64,000 bases of DNA from NCBI RefSeq assembly GCF_028747785.1, contig NZ_CP118158.1:1178001-1242000 (forward strand), read 5' to 3'. Origin of the DNA: Halosimplex aquaticum (GTDB lineage: Archaea; Halobacteriota; Halobacteria; Halobacteriales; Haloarculaceae). This document shows positions 1 to 7,469 of this stretch, piece by piece. The stretch's first letter is position 1. Every line of letters begins with the position of its first letter. A model generated the notes under the pieces. It saw only the letters and a program-made list of their open reading frames with translations, was not told the origin of the DNA and ran no database searches. The position numbers were made by a program, and so were the translations under genes.

Positions 1-2
1 CG

Positions 3-359
3 GGCGGCCGCGAGTCGGTCGTCGACCTGCCGACCGACGACGCGTCCTACGGCCGAGAGGGCCGCGGGTCGATCCACCACGTCGCCCTGAGCGTCGAGGA
101 CTCGTCGCAGCTACGGGAGTGGCGCGACCTCCTGGTCGAGCGCGACCTGGACCCCTCGCGGGTGAAGGACCGCCACTTCTTCGAGTCGCTGTACGTCCGT
201 GACGGCGCGGGGATCCTGTTCGAACTGGCCACCGAGCGACCGGGGCTCGGGGTCGCGGACCGCGAACCGGACCCCGCCGGGTCGCTCGTGTTACCGCCGT
301 GGCTCGAAGCGGACCGTGAGATGATCACGGGGCAGCTTCCGCCGCTCGACGACGGGTGA
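3..359 (+). CDS. VOC-family ring-cleaving dioxygenase-like protein, C-terminal part
   Basis: The frame is open from the window edge, so the N-terminus lies outside. The visible 118 residues are the second vicinal-oxygen-chelate half. It carries the metal-ligand region IHHVAL and the terminal glutamate of LFELAT. The protein ends with the LVLPPWLE segment typical of the haloarchaeal two-domain 'ring-cleaving dioxygenase/glyoxalase' proteins. It is closely similar in sequence to the next gene, which faces it on the opposite strand (spacing 25 bp), so the two are paralogs in convergent orientation. The substrate is not known. Aromatic diol, quinone or glyoxalase-type substrates are all possible. 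Confidence 0.85.
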   Translation, partial: GGRESVVDLPTDDASYGREGRGSIHHVALSVEDSSQLREWRDLLVERDLDPSRVKDRHFFESLYVRDGAGILFELATERPGLGVADREPDPAGSLVLPPWLEADREMITGQLPPLDDG

Positions 360-384
360 GTCGCTCCCCCGCCAGGCCGCCGGT

Positions 385-1326
385 TCAATCCGACCGCGGC
401 GTGACGGTCAACTCCGGGAGGTTGGCCTCGATCTCCGCCCGTCGGTCTTCGAGCCACTCCGGGAGGACGAGGTGCTCCCCGAGTTCGTCGACGTCCTCGT
501 CGACGGTGTAGCCGGGGCCCTTCGTCGCGAACTCGAAGAGGACGCCCCCCTCGGTGCGGGCGTAGATCGACTTGAACCACTTGCGGTCGATGATCTGGGT
601 CGGCCGCAGCCCGCGCTCGACCAGGGCGTCGTGCCACTGGGCCTGTTCGGCGTCGGACACCTGGAAGGCGACGTGGTGGACGGTGCCCGCGCCGGGTTCG
701 CCGCGGGGCGCCTCCGGGTCTTCGAGGAGGTCGACGACGTACCCCAGTTCGCCGTTCGCCTCGAACCGCTGTCTGCGGCGCTCGCTCCGCGTCGGCTGAA
801 AGCCCATCGTCTTGAGCAGGCTGGCGGTCTGGCTGCACGTCGCGAGCGAGAGCGTGACGCCGAAGAAGCCCCGGATCGCGTACTCCGGGGGAACTGGTCC
901 CTCAGGGGGGTCGCCGGCGGGCGCGTCGGCGCTCGCGACGAGTTCGAGGGGGAGCCCGTCGGGGTCGTGGAACCGGATCACGGTGTCGCCGTAGCGGTCG
1001 TGCGGTTCTTCCGCCTCGACGCCTTCCGATTCGAGCCTGTCGAGCCAGAAGTCGACGGACGCCCCCGGGACGAGGAACTGGACGGCCGCGACCTGCCCGG
1101 TCCCGACGCGGCCGGGGCTGGCGTCCGTGTAGGGGAAGAAGGTCATGCTCGTGCCCGGCGACCCGTCTCGGTCGCCGTAGAAGAGGTGGTAGACGGACAC
1201 GTCGTCCTGGTTGACGCTGCGCTTGATCAGTCGTAACCCGAGCGTCTCCGTGTAGAACTCGTAGTTGCGCCCCGGGTCGCTCGCGATCGCAGTCACGTGG
1301 TGGATTCCGGGAATGTCGGCTGGCAT
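385..1326 (-). CDS. VOC-family ring-cleaving dioxygenase-like protein
   Basis: The product is 313 residues, with two VOC modules of about 150 residues. Candidate metal ligands are the first His pair in GIHHVTAIAS (residues 7-16), the Glu in LPLELV and, in the second module, VHHVAF and LFEFAT. The start at 1326 gives MPADIPGIHH, the usual N-terminus of this family. The frame continues upstream to 1377, but that extension is not conserved-looking. Related proteins are annotated as ring-cleaving dioxygenase or MhqO-like quinone/hydroquinone dioxygenase. I cannot assign a substrate. It is convergent with a paralog at the window start. Confidence 0.9.
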   Translation of the reverse strand: MPADIPGIHHVTAIASDPGRNYEFYTETLGLRLIKRSVNQDDVSVYHLFYGDRDGSPGTSMTFFPYTDASPGRVGTGQVAAVQFLVPGASVDFWLDRLESEGVEAEEPHDRYGDTVIRFHDPDGLPLELVASADAPAGDPPEGPVPPEYAIRGFFGVTLSLATCSQTASLLKTMGFQPTRSERRRQRFEANGELGYVVDLLEDPEAPRGEPGAGTVHHVAFQVSDAEQAQWHDALVERGLRPTQIIDRKWFKSIYARTEGGVLFEFATKGPGYTVDEDVDELGEHLVLPEWLEDRRAEIEANLPELTVTPRSD

Positions 1327-1420
1327 GATCCGACGGTAGGATTTCGACGCCGATAACCCCTTTGTCGACGCACTCAAACCCTCGATATCGGGCGTTACGG
1401 CTCGTCTGAAATCGCCTCGC

Positions 1421-2089
1421 TCACTCCGGCGAATCGCCGGCGAAACGACCCCCTGCGCCGCCGATCAGATCGGCGACCAGCACGTCGACGGCTGCGAGGT
1501 CACCGTCAGTGAATCCGTGGCCGTCCCCCTCGTGGATCCGTTCGGTCACGTCGCCGTCAAGCGCGGCGAACACCACCGCGGTCTCGCGCAGGCGCTCGAC
1601 CGGCACTCGGTCGTCGCCCTCGTGGCCGCAGACGAGCACCGGCGTCGCGTCGAGTGATCCGCCGTACTCGCCCACGTCCGGCCCCATCAGGCCGCCGCTG
1701 GACAGGACGACGCCGCCGCGGGGTCGCGGCGCGCGAGCGACGAACTCGCTCAGGACGCAGGCGCCCTGCGAGACGCCGAGGAGGAGCGTCCGATCCGCAG
1801 GGACGCCCGCGGCCGCGACCGTCTCGACGGCGTCGCCGACCGCGTCGAGCGCCGACGAGAAGCCGGGTTCGTTCGAGACGACCGGCGCGCGGAAGGACCC
1901 GGGGTACCAGCGGTTGCGGTGGGCCTGCGGCGCGACGAGCGCGAGGCCGTGGCGGTAGAACTCGTCGGCGAGCGCGACGATGCCCTCGGCGGTCCCGCCG
2001 CGTCCGTGGACGAGCACCGCCGCGGCGTCGGCGACCGACAGCGGGGCGCCCGCGGTGACCAGCGGTTGATCCTGATGGGGACCGGCCAT
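1421..2089 (-). CDS. Phospholipase/carboxylesterase-family alpha/beta hydrolase
   Basis: The product is 222 residues with a complete catalytic triad. The nucleophile elbow is GVSQG (Ser107), the acid is in GHEGDD (around Asp159) and the histidine is in GDGHGF (His191). HGRGG at 28-32 forms the oxyanion loop. The size and the GFSQG-like elbow match the YpfH/YvaK phospholipase/carboxylesterase family. In haloarchaea such genes often sit beside VOC dioxygenase genes, as here, which suggests a joint role with quinone or aromatic ester turnover (inference). The start at 2089 (MAGPHQ) is preferred; the upstream open frame to 2305 is arginine-rich and unlikely to be translated. Confidence 0.85.
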   Translation of the reverse strand: MAGPHQDQPLVTAGAPLSVADAAAVLVHGRGGTAEGIVALADEFYRHGLALVAPQAHRNRWYPGSFRAPVVSNEPGFSSALDAVGDAVETVAAAGVPADRTLLLGVSQGACVLSEFVARAPRPRGGVVLSSGGLMGPDVGEYGGSLDATPVLVCGHEGDDRVPVERLRETAVVFAALDGDVTERIHEGDGHGFTDGDLAAVDVLVADLIGGAGGRFAGDSPE

Positions 2090-2286
2090 CTCAGGCGCCC
2101 CCTCGCGGCGTCGCGTCTCCGACAGCGGTCCTCGGCGTGTGCATCCGGTTCGATGATGAGGGCCCGGCGACTTGTACGTCCGTCGTCGCGTCGGCCGCTG
2201 TCTGCGGCGCCTATCGAGGGGCTGACGCCCGCTCGGCGTCTGCCGGCCGGCGGCTTTTCCCTCCGAATCGCTTACAGGGGCCACTC

Positions 2287-3777
2287 GTGCCAGACAGCTA
2301 CGCAATCGACGCCGATTGGGCGTCGTTGTACATCGACGGCGAGTGGACCGAGGCCGCGGGCGGAGAGACGATCCCGGTGGAAGACCCCTCGACGCGCGAG
2401 ACGGTCGCGGAGGTTCCCGCGGGGACCGAAGCGGACGTCGACGCCGCCTACGAGGCGGCCGCCGCCGCGCAGGAGTCGTGGGCCGACCAGCCGCCGGCGC
2501 GACGCGAGGGCGTCGTCCAGGACGCGCTCCGGACGCTCCAGGAACACCGCGACGAGGTCATCGATCTGCTCGCCTACGAGGCGGGCGGCGGGCAGATCAT
2601 GGGCGAGACGTCGGTACAGATCGCCAGCGACCAGCTGGGCGAAGCGGCGACGATGCCCCGCCGGATGAAAGGCGAGTTCGCCGATTCGAACGTCGAGGGC
2701 AAGGAGAACATCGTCAGGCGGATCCCCCGCGGCGTCGTGACGGCCATCTCGCCGTGGAACTTCCCGCTGAACCTCTCGATGCGGGCGGTGGCCCCCGCCA
2801 TCGCGACGGGCAACGCCGTGGTGCTCAAGCCCGCGACGAACGCGCCGATCACCGGCGGGCTGGTCTTCGCGAAGATATTCGAGGACGCGGGGCTCCCCGA
2901 CGGACTGCTGAACGTCGTCACCGGCAGCGGGTCGGACATCGGCGACGCCGTCGTCGGCCACCCCGAGAGCGACATGGTCGCGTTCACGGGGTCGACGCCC
3001 GTCGGTCGGCAGGTCGCCGCGACGGCCGCCGAGAACCTCGCCGCGCAGGCGATGGAACTCGGCGGCAACAACGCCCACGTCGTGACCGGCGACGCCGACC
3101 TGGAGCAGGCGATCGACAGCGCGACGTTCGGGTCGTTCGTCCACCAGGGGCAGGTCTGCATCTCCATCAATCGCCACGTCGTCCACGAGTCGATCTACGA
3201 CGACTACGTCGCGGCGCTGACCGACCGCGCCGAGTCACTGCCGGTCGGGAGCGCCCACGAGGAGGAGACGATCGTCGGCCCGATCATCGACGAGTCTCAG
3301 CGCGACCAGATGCTGGAGTACGTCGAGGAGACGGTCGACGCCGGTGCGACGCTGGAAACGGGCGGTGAGACCGCCGAAATCGAGGGGGCCGACGACTCGC
3401 TCGTCGTGAAGCCGACGGTGCTGTCGGACGTGACCAACGACATGTCCGCGGCGTGCTTCGAGCACTTCGGCCCCATCGCGCCGGTGATCTCCTTCTCGGA
3501 CGTCGACGAGGCCGTCGAGATCGCCAACGACACCGAGTACGGGCTGTCGGGGTCGGTCCACGCCGGCGATATCGGGACGGGCATGGACATCGCTGACCGG
3601 ATGAAGACCGGACACGTCCACGTCAACGACCAGCCGATCAACGACGAGGCCCACGTCACGTTCAGCGGCACGCGAGCGTCGGGGATGGGCGGGTACAACG
3701 ACGGGACGATACTGGACGAGGTGACCGAGACGAAGTGGATCTCCCTGCAGCGGGAACCGCGCGACTACCCGTTCTGA
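2287..3777 (+). CDS. NAD(P)-dependent aldehyde dehydrogenase
   Basis: The product is 496 residues, the normal ALDH length. It oxidises an aldehyde to the acid. SPWNFP carries the catalytic-site Asn158, Lys181 and GSTPVG (235-240) belong to the Rossmann nucleotide site, the general base is Glu257 in MELGG, and the nucleophile is Cys291 in GQVCIS. The GTG start at 2287 puts the first residues (VPDSYAID) at the family's usual N-terminus; the frame is open to an ATG at 2137, but that 50-residue extension is low quality. It is divergent from the hydrolase gene. Resemblance to benzaldehyde/salicylaldehyde-type dehydrogenases fits the neighbouring VOC genes, but specificity is not determined. Confidence 0.92.
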   Translation: MPDSYAIDADWASLYIDGEWTEAAGGETIPVEDPSTRETVAEVPAGTEADVDAAYEAAAAAQESWADQPPARREGVVQDALRTLQEHRDEVIDLLAYEAGGGQIMGETSVQIASDQLGEAATMPRRMKGEFADSNVEGKENIVRRIPRGVVTAISPWNFPLNLSMRAVAPAIATGNAVVLKPATNAPITGGLVFAKIFEDAGLPDGLLNVVTGSGSDIGDAVVGHPESDMVAFTGSTPVGRQVAATAAENLAAQAMELGGNNAHVVTGDADLEQAIDSATFGSFVHQGQVCISINRHVVHESIYDDYVAALTDRAESLPVGSAHEEETIVGPIIDESQRDQMLEYVEETVDAGATLETGGETAEIEGADDSLVVKPTVLSDVTNDMSAACFEHFGPIAPVISFSDVDEAVEIANDTEYGLSGSVHAGDIGTGMDIADRMKTGHVHVNDQPINDEAHVTFSGTRASGMGGYNDGTILDEVTETKWISLQREPRDYPF

Positions 3778-3891
3778 GGGCGATCCGGCTCTCCGCGGTT
3801 CGGAGACCGGAGCGACCGCCGCGGTTTCGAGGGACTGGACCGACCGCGACAGTCCCGGCGACAGGTCCGGAACCGGGGCCGTCAGCGGCGT

Positions 3892-4404
3892 TCAGGCCGA
3901 ACCGGCGTCGGCGAGCGTGAGGAGGTCGACTCGCGACGCGGCGTACAGTCCGACTCCGAGCAGCCCTGCGGCGACGCACCCTACGTAGACGGTCAGCGGT
4001 CCCACGGCCCCGAACAGGGGGTTTGCGGTCGACACCGGCGCGAACGGGAACACGTCGGTGTACAGCGTCGCGTCGAGGAGGACGTGGAGCCAGCAGCCGC
4101 CCAGGGCCGCGGCCGCGATTCGACCGAGGGCGGTCGACTGCGGGAGACCGGCCCAGTCGAGGACCGGATCGAGCGACGGCCGAAGCGGAGCGGCGGCCGC
4201 GGTCAGCACACCGGCGAGGACGGTCGCACCCAGCAGCGTGTGGAGCGGACCGTGCAGCGGGCCGTCGAGGTACCCGAAGAACACGAGCGTCGTCCGGGCG
4301 TCGACCAGGACGCTCGCCGCGAGGAACGTCGGGAGGTCGAGCCAGCGGAGGCAGAGGACTCCGATCAGCAGCGCGGGGCCGAGGTGAAACGGGGTGAAGG
4401 GCAT
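3892..4404 (-). CDS. Integral membrane protein, DUF457/YdjM-like
   Basis: The product is 170 residues with four or five predicted membrane segments and the N-terminal MPFTPFHLGPA signature. That signature, the HTLLGA motif and a later WLHVLLDA motif are the histidine-containing segments of the YdjM/DUF457 'metal-dependent hydrolase-like' membrane family. The start at 4404 is chosen for this signature; the open frame continues to 4599 without similarity. Enzymatic activity is unproven for most of the family. It is convergent with the aldehyde dehydrogenase gene. Confidence 0.8.
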   Translation of the reverse strand: MPFTPFHLGPALLIGVLCLRWLDLPTFLAASVLVDARTTLVFFGYLDGPLHGPLHTLLGATVLAGVLTAAAAPLRPSLDPVLDWAGLPQSTALGRIAAAALGGCWLHVLLDATLYTDVFPFAPVSTANPLFGAVGPLTVYVGCVAAGLLGVGLYAASRVDLLTLADAGSA

Positions 4405-4601
4405 GCGAGCGTGATCGCCTCTCCGGGATATCGCTCTCGGCACCCGAATAAGGTACCGGCTGTTCGAGCGGTCCGTCCGTTCGGTGTCGCTCCCGTCTTC
4501 GCCGTCGTCGCTCGCGCCGGGACGACGCACTGGGCAGGCGAATCGGATCGCCCGCCGGGTCAAAAGAATCATTGCAGGGCGGCGTAGAGACACACCCACT
4601 C

Positions 4602-5075
4602 ATGGTAGAACTGGACGAGATCGACTACGGCATCCTCCAGTTATTACAGCGAGATGCTCGCAACACGACGCCGGTCGACATGGCCGATCAACTCCCGGTT
4701 TCGGCCCAGACGATCCGGAATCGGATCAGCGGCCTCCAGGACAACGACGTCATCGAAGGGTACGTCCCCATCATCAACTACGAGAATGCGGGGTTCCCGA
4801 TCCGGCTCCGGTTCGTCTGCACGGCGCCCGTCAAGGAGCGGAGCGACCTCGCGACGGAGGCGCTTGAGATCTCCAACGTCGTCCACGTCCAGGAGATCCT
4901 GAGCGGGAAGGAGAATCTCCACGTCGTCGCCGTCACGAACAGCTCCGAGGAGATCACGGAGATCGCCGAGAGCCTGTCGGAACTTGGCCTGCGGTTGGAA
5001 AGCGAGCGCCTGATGGGCAAGAGCCACCACCGCCCGTTCAACCACTTCGGGACGGATATCGTCGACGAACAGTGA
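4602..5075 (+). CDS. Lrp/AsnC-family transcriptional regulator
   Basis: The product is 157 residues. The N-terminal winged helix-turn-helix spans about residues 5-55, beginning LDEIDYGILQLL and including SAQTIRNRI as the recognition helix. It is followed by an AsnC-like ligand/oligomerisation domain. The start at 4602 (MVELDEID) is typical of haloarchaeal Lrp proteins; an in-frame upstream codon at 4572 is not favoured. It stands alone, about 1 kb before the branched-chain amino acid genes. A role in sensing leucine or another amino acid is a natural guess, but nothing in the sequence proves it. Confidence 0.9.
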   Translation: MVELDEIDYGILQLLQRDARNTTPVDMADQLPVSAQTIRNRISGLQDNDVIEGYVPIINYENAGFPIRLRFVCTAPVKERSDLATEALEISNVVHVQEILSGKENLHVVAVTNSSEEITEIAESLSELGLRLESERLMGKSHHRPFNHFGTDIVDEQ

Positions 5076-5196
5076 CGACGGACAACCATAATACATCTGT
5101 CTATTTTTGGGAAATCAAAATTACCTCCCCGGAAGTTACGGTCTTGTTGAATTTATTCGATAATACTTTAGTTCGAAGCTCCCCAGGTACCCACCG

Positions 5197-5454
5197 ATGG
5201 GGCAAGACCGGTGGATCGCACGCGGACAGTGCGAAGAGCTAGTGATGGAGATCGTCTCCACCGTCGCGGACGACGCGGGCGTCGACGTTTTCGACCTCCC
5301 GCCGCTGACCGAGACCATCGACACGGAGGCGATGCAGGCGCTCCTCGCTGGCTCGGACTCGAGCGTTCGTCTCTACTTCGAGTACGCCGGACGGACTGTC
5401 GTCGTCGGGGCCGACGGGAGCGTCCGCGTCCGCGACAGAAAGGTGAGTCCGTAG
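5197..5454 (+). CDS. HalOD1 output-domain protein
   Basis: The product is 85 residues and consists of one HalOD1 domain, a haloarchaeal output module often found behind response-regulator receivers or alone. The pattern is a helix (VSTVADDAG), VFDLPPLTETIDTEAMQALL, then a beta hairpin with RLYFEYAGRTVVV. It overlaps by spacing (1 nt gap) with the next gene, so the two are co-transcribed. A TATA-like tract (gaatttattcgataat) lies about 40 bp upstream. The molecular function of HalOD1 is not known; regulatory signalling is assumed. Confidence 0.85.
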   Translation: MGQDRWIARGQCEELVMEIVSTVADDAGVDVFDLPPLTETIDTEAMQALLAGSDSSVRLYFEYAGRTVVVGADGSVRVRDRKVSP

Positions 5455-5455
5455 G

Positions 5456-5680
5456 ATGTTTCGCTGCGTCTGTTACACGTGCGAGAAACGGTGGGCCCAC
5501 GACGAGTGGGCCGACGCCCAGGCGATGTTCAACGAGCACGCGCGCGACCGACACGAGGTCGTCCTCGAACGAGACGCCCCCGCAGACGACGTTCCAGTCC
5601 CGGAATCGACCGAGGAGACGACCGAGTCGCAGACGACGGCGTCGTCCGCGTCGAACGGTCGCAACGCCATGGACGGCTGA
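5456..5680 (+). CDS. Zinc-finger-like small protein
   Basis: The product is 74 residues. It starts MFRCVCYTCEKRW, a Cys-x-Cys-x2-Cys cluster, and has later histidines (FNEHARDRHEV), which together could bind one zinc in a C2H2-like way. The C-terminal half is an acidic, Thr/Ser-rich tail without structure. It sits directly behind the HalOD1 gene and before another CxxC micro-protein, forming a three-gene operon. No enzymatic motif is visible. Confidence 0.7.
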   Translation: MFRCVCYTCEKRWAHDEWADAQAMFNEHARDRHEVVLERDAPADDVPVPESTEETTESQTTASSASNGRNAMDG

Positions 5681-5695
5681 CCGGGGTGGACGACG

Positions 5696-5824
5696 GTGCC
5701 GGAACAGATCGAGTGCGACTCGTGCGGGGCCCTCCTGTTCGCGCTCGGGCCGCGGGACCCGGAGCCCGTCGGCCGAGACGGCTGTCCGAACTGCGACGGG
5801 ACGGACTTCTCGTTCCTGGATTGA
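5696..5824 (+). CDS. CxxC...CxxC zinc-ribbon micro-protein
   Basis: This 42-residue frame with a GTG start (VPEQIECDSCGALL...) has two Cys pairs: CDSC near the N-terminus and CPNC about 22 residues later. That is a complete zinc-ribbon knuckle arrangement. It ends DGTDFSFLD. It lies 15 bp behind the previous zinc-finger gene, so it is probably the third gene of the HalOD1 operon. Such micro-proteins are common and mostly uncharacterised in haloarchaea. Confidence 0.65.
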   Translation: MPEQIECDSCGALLFALGPRDPEPVGRDGCPNCDGTDFSFLD

Positions 5825-5889
5825 CCGCCCTCGACGCCGCTTTCGCCGACGTTCGGCCCGCTGGCTCCCGACTCGCGCCGTGACAGTGA

Positions 5890-7179
5890 TTGACGAGGGG
5901 CCGTTCCGAGCGGAGACTTTATATATCACGAAGGAACAGGTTACAGGTACAATGTCCAACACTGAGGGCACGTCGGCTTCGCCGGCGGATCGAGTTCTTC
6001 CGGGGTACTCTGAATAGTACCTCTGAAGTAACTGAGGCACGCATTTTCGACACGACGCTCCGCGACGGAGAGCAGTCACCACGCACGTCGTTCTCGTACG
6101 AAGACAAACGCGAGATAGCGGCCGTGCTGGACGACATGGGCACCCACGTCATCGAAGCGGGGTTCCCAGTGAACTCCGACGCGGAATTCGAGGCCGTCCG
6201 CGACATCGCGGAGGCGACCTCGACGACGACCTGCGGGCTGGCGCGGGTCGTCGAGAAAGACGTCGAAGCGGCACTGGACTCCGGCGTCGAGCTAGTCCAC
6301 GTGTTCGTCTCGACGAGCGACGTACAGCTCGAAGACTCCATGCACGCGACCCGCGAGCAGGCCAAAGAGCGCGCCGTCCAGTCGGTCGAGCGCGTCAAGG
6401 AGGCGGGCGTCGAGTGCATGTTCTCCCCGATGGACGCCACCCGGACGGACGAGGCGTTCCTGATGGAGGTCGTCGACGCCGTCAGCGAGGCGGGCACCGA
6501 CTGGATCAACATCCCCGACACCTGCGGGGTCGCGACGCCCGGCCGCTTCCGCGACATGATCGCGAAGGTGGTCGACCGCACGGACGCCCGCATCGACGTG
6601 CACACGCACGACGACTTCGGGCTGGCCGCCGCGAACGCGCTGTCGGGCTACGAGGCCGGCGCCGCGCAGGCGCAGGTCTCGGTCAACGGCATCGGCGAGC
6701 GCGCGGGCAACGCGGCCTACGAGGAGGTCGTGATGGCCCTGGAGTCGCTGTACGACGTCGACACCGGGATCGACACGACGCGGATCACCGAGATCTCCCG
6801 GACCATCGAGGGCAAGAGCGACATTCCGGTGCCGGCGAACAAGCCGGTCGTCGGCCGCAACGCCTTCTCCCACGAGAGCGGGATCCACGCGGCCGGCGTC
6901 ATCGAGAACTCCGACACGTTCGAGCCGGGGGTCATGACCCCGGAGATGGTCGGGGCCGAGCGCGAGCTCGTCCTGGGTAAACACACCGGCCAGCACTCGG
7001 TGCGAGAGCGGCTGGTCGACGCGGGCTACGAGCCCACCGACGAGGAGGTTCGCGCGGTCACCCGACGCGTCAAGGAGTACGGCGCGGAGAAGAACCGCGT
7101 CACCATGCAGGTCCTGGAGGAGTTCGCCCAGGACGTCGGCGTCGACCGCGAGGTCGAGGAAGAGGAGGTCCGGGCGTAG
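5890..7179 (+). CDS. leuA: 2-isopropylmalate synthase family protein (LeuA), start unclear
   Basis: This HMGL-like TIM-barrel condenses acetyl-CoA with 2-oxoisovalerate (or a related 2-oxoacid) in leucine synthesis. RIFDTTLRDGEQ holds the metal/substrate site, DVHTHDDFGLA gives the two metal histidines, NGIGERAGN follows, and the second domain starts near GRNAFSHESGIHAAG. The protein ends about 380 residues after RIFDTTLRDGEQ, so the C-terminal leucine-binding (LeuA dimer) domain of classical enzymes is absent. The coordinates give the outer limit of the open frame (TTG at 5890), but that codon lies upstream of the TATA box. No ATG, GTG or TTG occurs in frame between the expected transcript start and RIFDTTLRDGEQ. 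Citramalate synthase is an alternative. Confidence 0.85.
   Translation: MTRGRSERRLYISRRNRLQVQCPTLRARRLRRRIEFFRGTLNSTSEVTEARIFDTTLRDGEQSPRTSFSYEDKREIAAVLDDMGTHVIEAGFPVNSDAEFEAVRDIAEATSTTTCGLARVVEKDVEAALDSGVELVHVFVSTSDVQLEDSMHATREQAKERAVQSVERVKEAGVECMFSPMDATRTDEAFLMEVVDAVSEAGTDWINIPDTCGVATPGRFRDMIAKVVDRTDARIDVHTHDDFGLAAANALSGYEAGAAQAQVSVNGIGERAGNAAYEEVVMALESLYDVDTGIDTTRITEISRTIEGKSDIPVPANKPVVGRNAFSHESGIHAAGVIENSDTFEPGVMTPEMVGAERELVLGKHTGQHSVRERLVDAGYEPTDEEVRAVTRRVKEYGAEKNRVTMQVLEEFAQDVGVDREVEEEEVRA
5918..5926 (+). promoter_or_regulatory. TATA box of leuA
   Basis: TTTATATAT lies behind a purine-rich BRE-like GCGGAGAC. Transcription would start about 5948-5950, immediately before an ATG at 5952. 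Confidence 0.7.
5952..6017 (+). other. 21-codon leader reading frame at the leuA promoter
   Basis: The ATG at 5952 lies 1-3 nt behind the expected transcription start. It opens a frame of 21 codons (MSNTEGTSASPADR...GYSE) that stops at TAG 6015-6017. The conserved LeuA sequence runs in the +1 frame across the same bases. Either this is a genuine leader/overlapping uORF, or a single-base indel has split the true leuA start. See the finding for this region. Confidence 0.45.
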
Positions 7180-7271
7180 GACGATGCCCGCCTCCACGGT
7201 CGCCGAGCACACCCAGCGAGAGCGCTATCCAGACCCGGGAGCCGCGCGGCGCTCCGCGAGCGGGACTCGGA

Positions 7272-7280
7272 AAATTTATT
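7272..7280 (+). promoter_or_regulatory. TATA box of the ilvB leader transcript
   Basis: AAATTTATT sits in a GC-rich context. Transcription is expected about 7301-7304, six or so bases before the leader ATG at 7308 and 165 nt before ilvB. Confidence 0.65.
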
Positions 7281-7307
7281 GCCGCCGGTGTACAGAGTGT
7301 CGTAGTG

Positions 7308-7388
7308 ATGAGAGAAACCGCTGGGTTCGGCGAGGGACCGCTCGCCCTCAGCGGCGGCGTTCGCGTTCGTATTGTAGGGGCGCCCTAG
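7308..7388 (+). CDS. Putative leader peptide upstream of ilvB
   Basis: This 26-codon frame starts at the expected transcript 5' end and stops (TAG 7386-7388) 81 nt before ilvB. The peptide begins MRETAGFGEGP and ends with LALSGGVRVRIVGAP. The second half is rich in the branched-chain residues Leu, Val and Ile, the end products of the downstream operon, which is what a translation-sensing leader would need. Third positions are not random-looking (ctc, ctc, gtt, gtt, att, gta). Evidence is positional and compositional only; no homolog search was possible. Confidence 0.5.
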   Translation: MRETAGFGEGPLALSGGVRVRIVGAP

Positions 7389-7392
7389 CCCC
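7332..7392 (+). promoter_or_regulatory. Mutually exclusive hairpins in the ilvB leader
   Basis: GAGGG (7332-7336) pairs with CCCTC (7345-7349). CCGCT (7338-7342) pairs with AGCGG (7350-7354). Each stem places one arm of the other in its loop, so only one can form. A third stem, GGGGC (7377-7381) with GCCCC (7388-7392), encloses the leader stop codon. The arrangement resembles an attenuator-like switch, but GC-rich DNA gives short stems by chance. Confidence 0.4.
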
Positions 7393-7469
7393 ACCAGTCG
7401 CACACATCCATTTTCGGCGGACGCATCGATTCGACGCGGAGCGGATTCGACGGACACGACAACCCAGAT

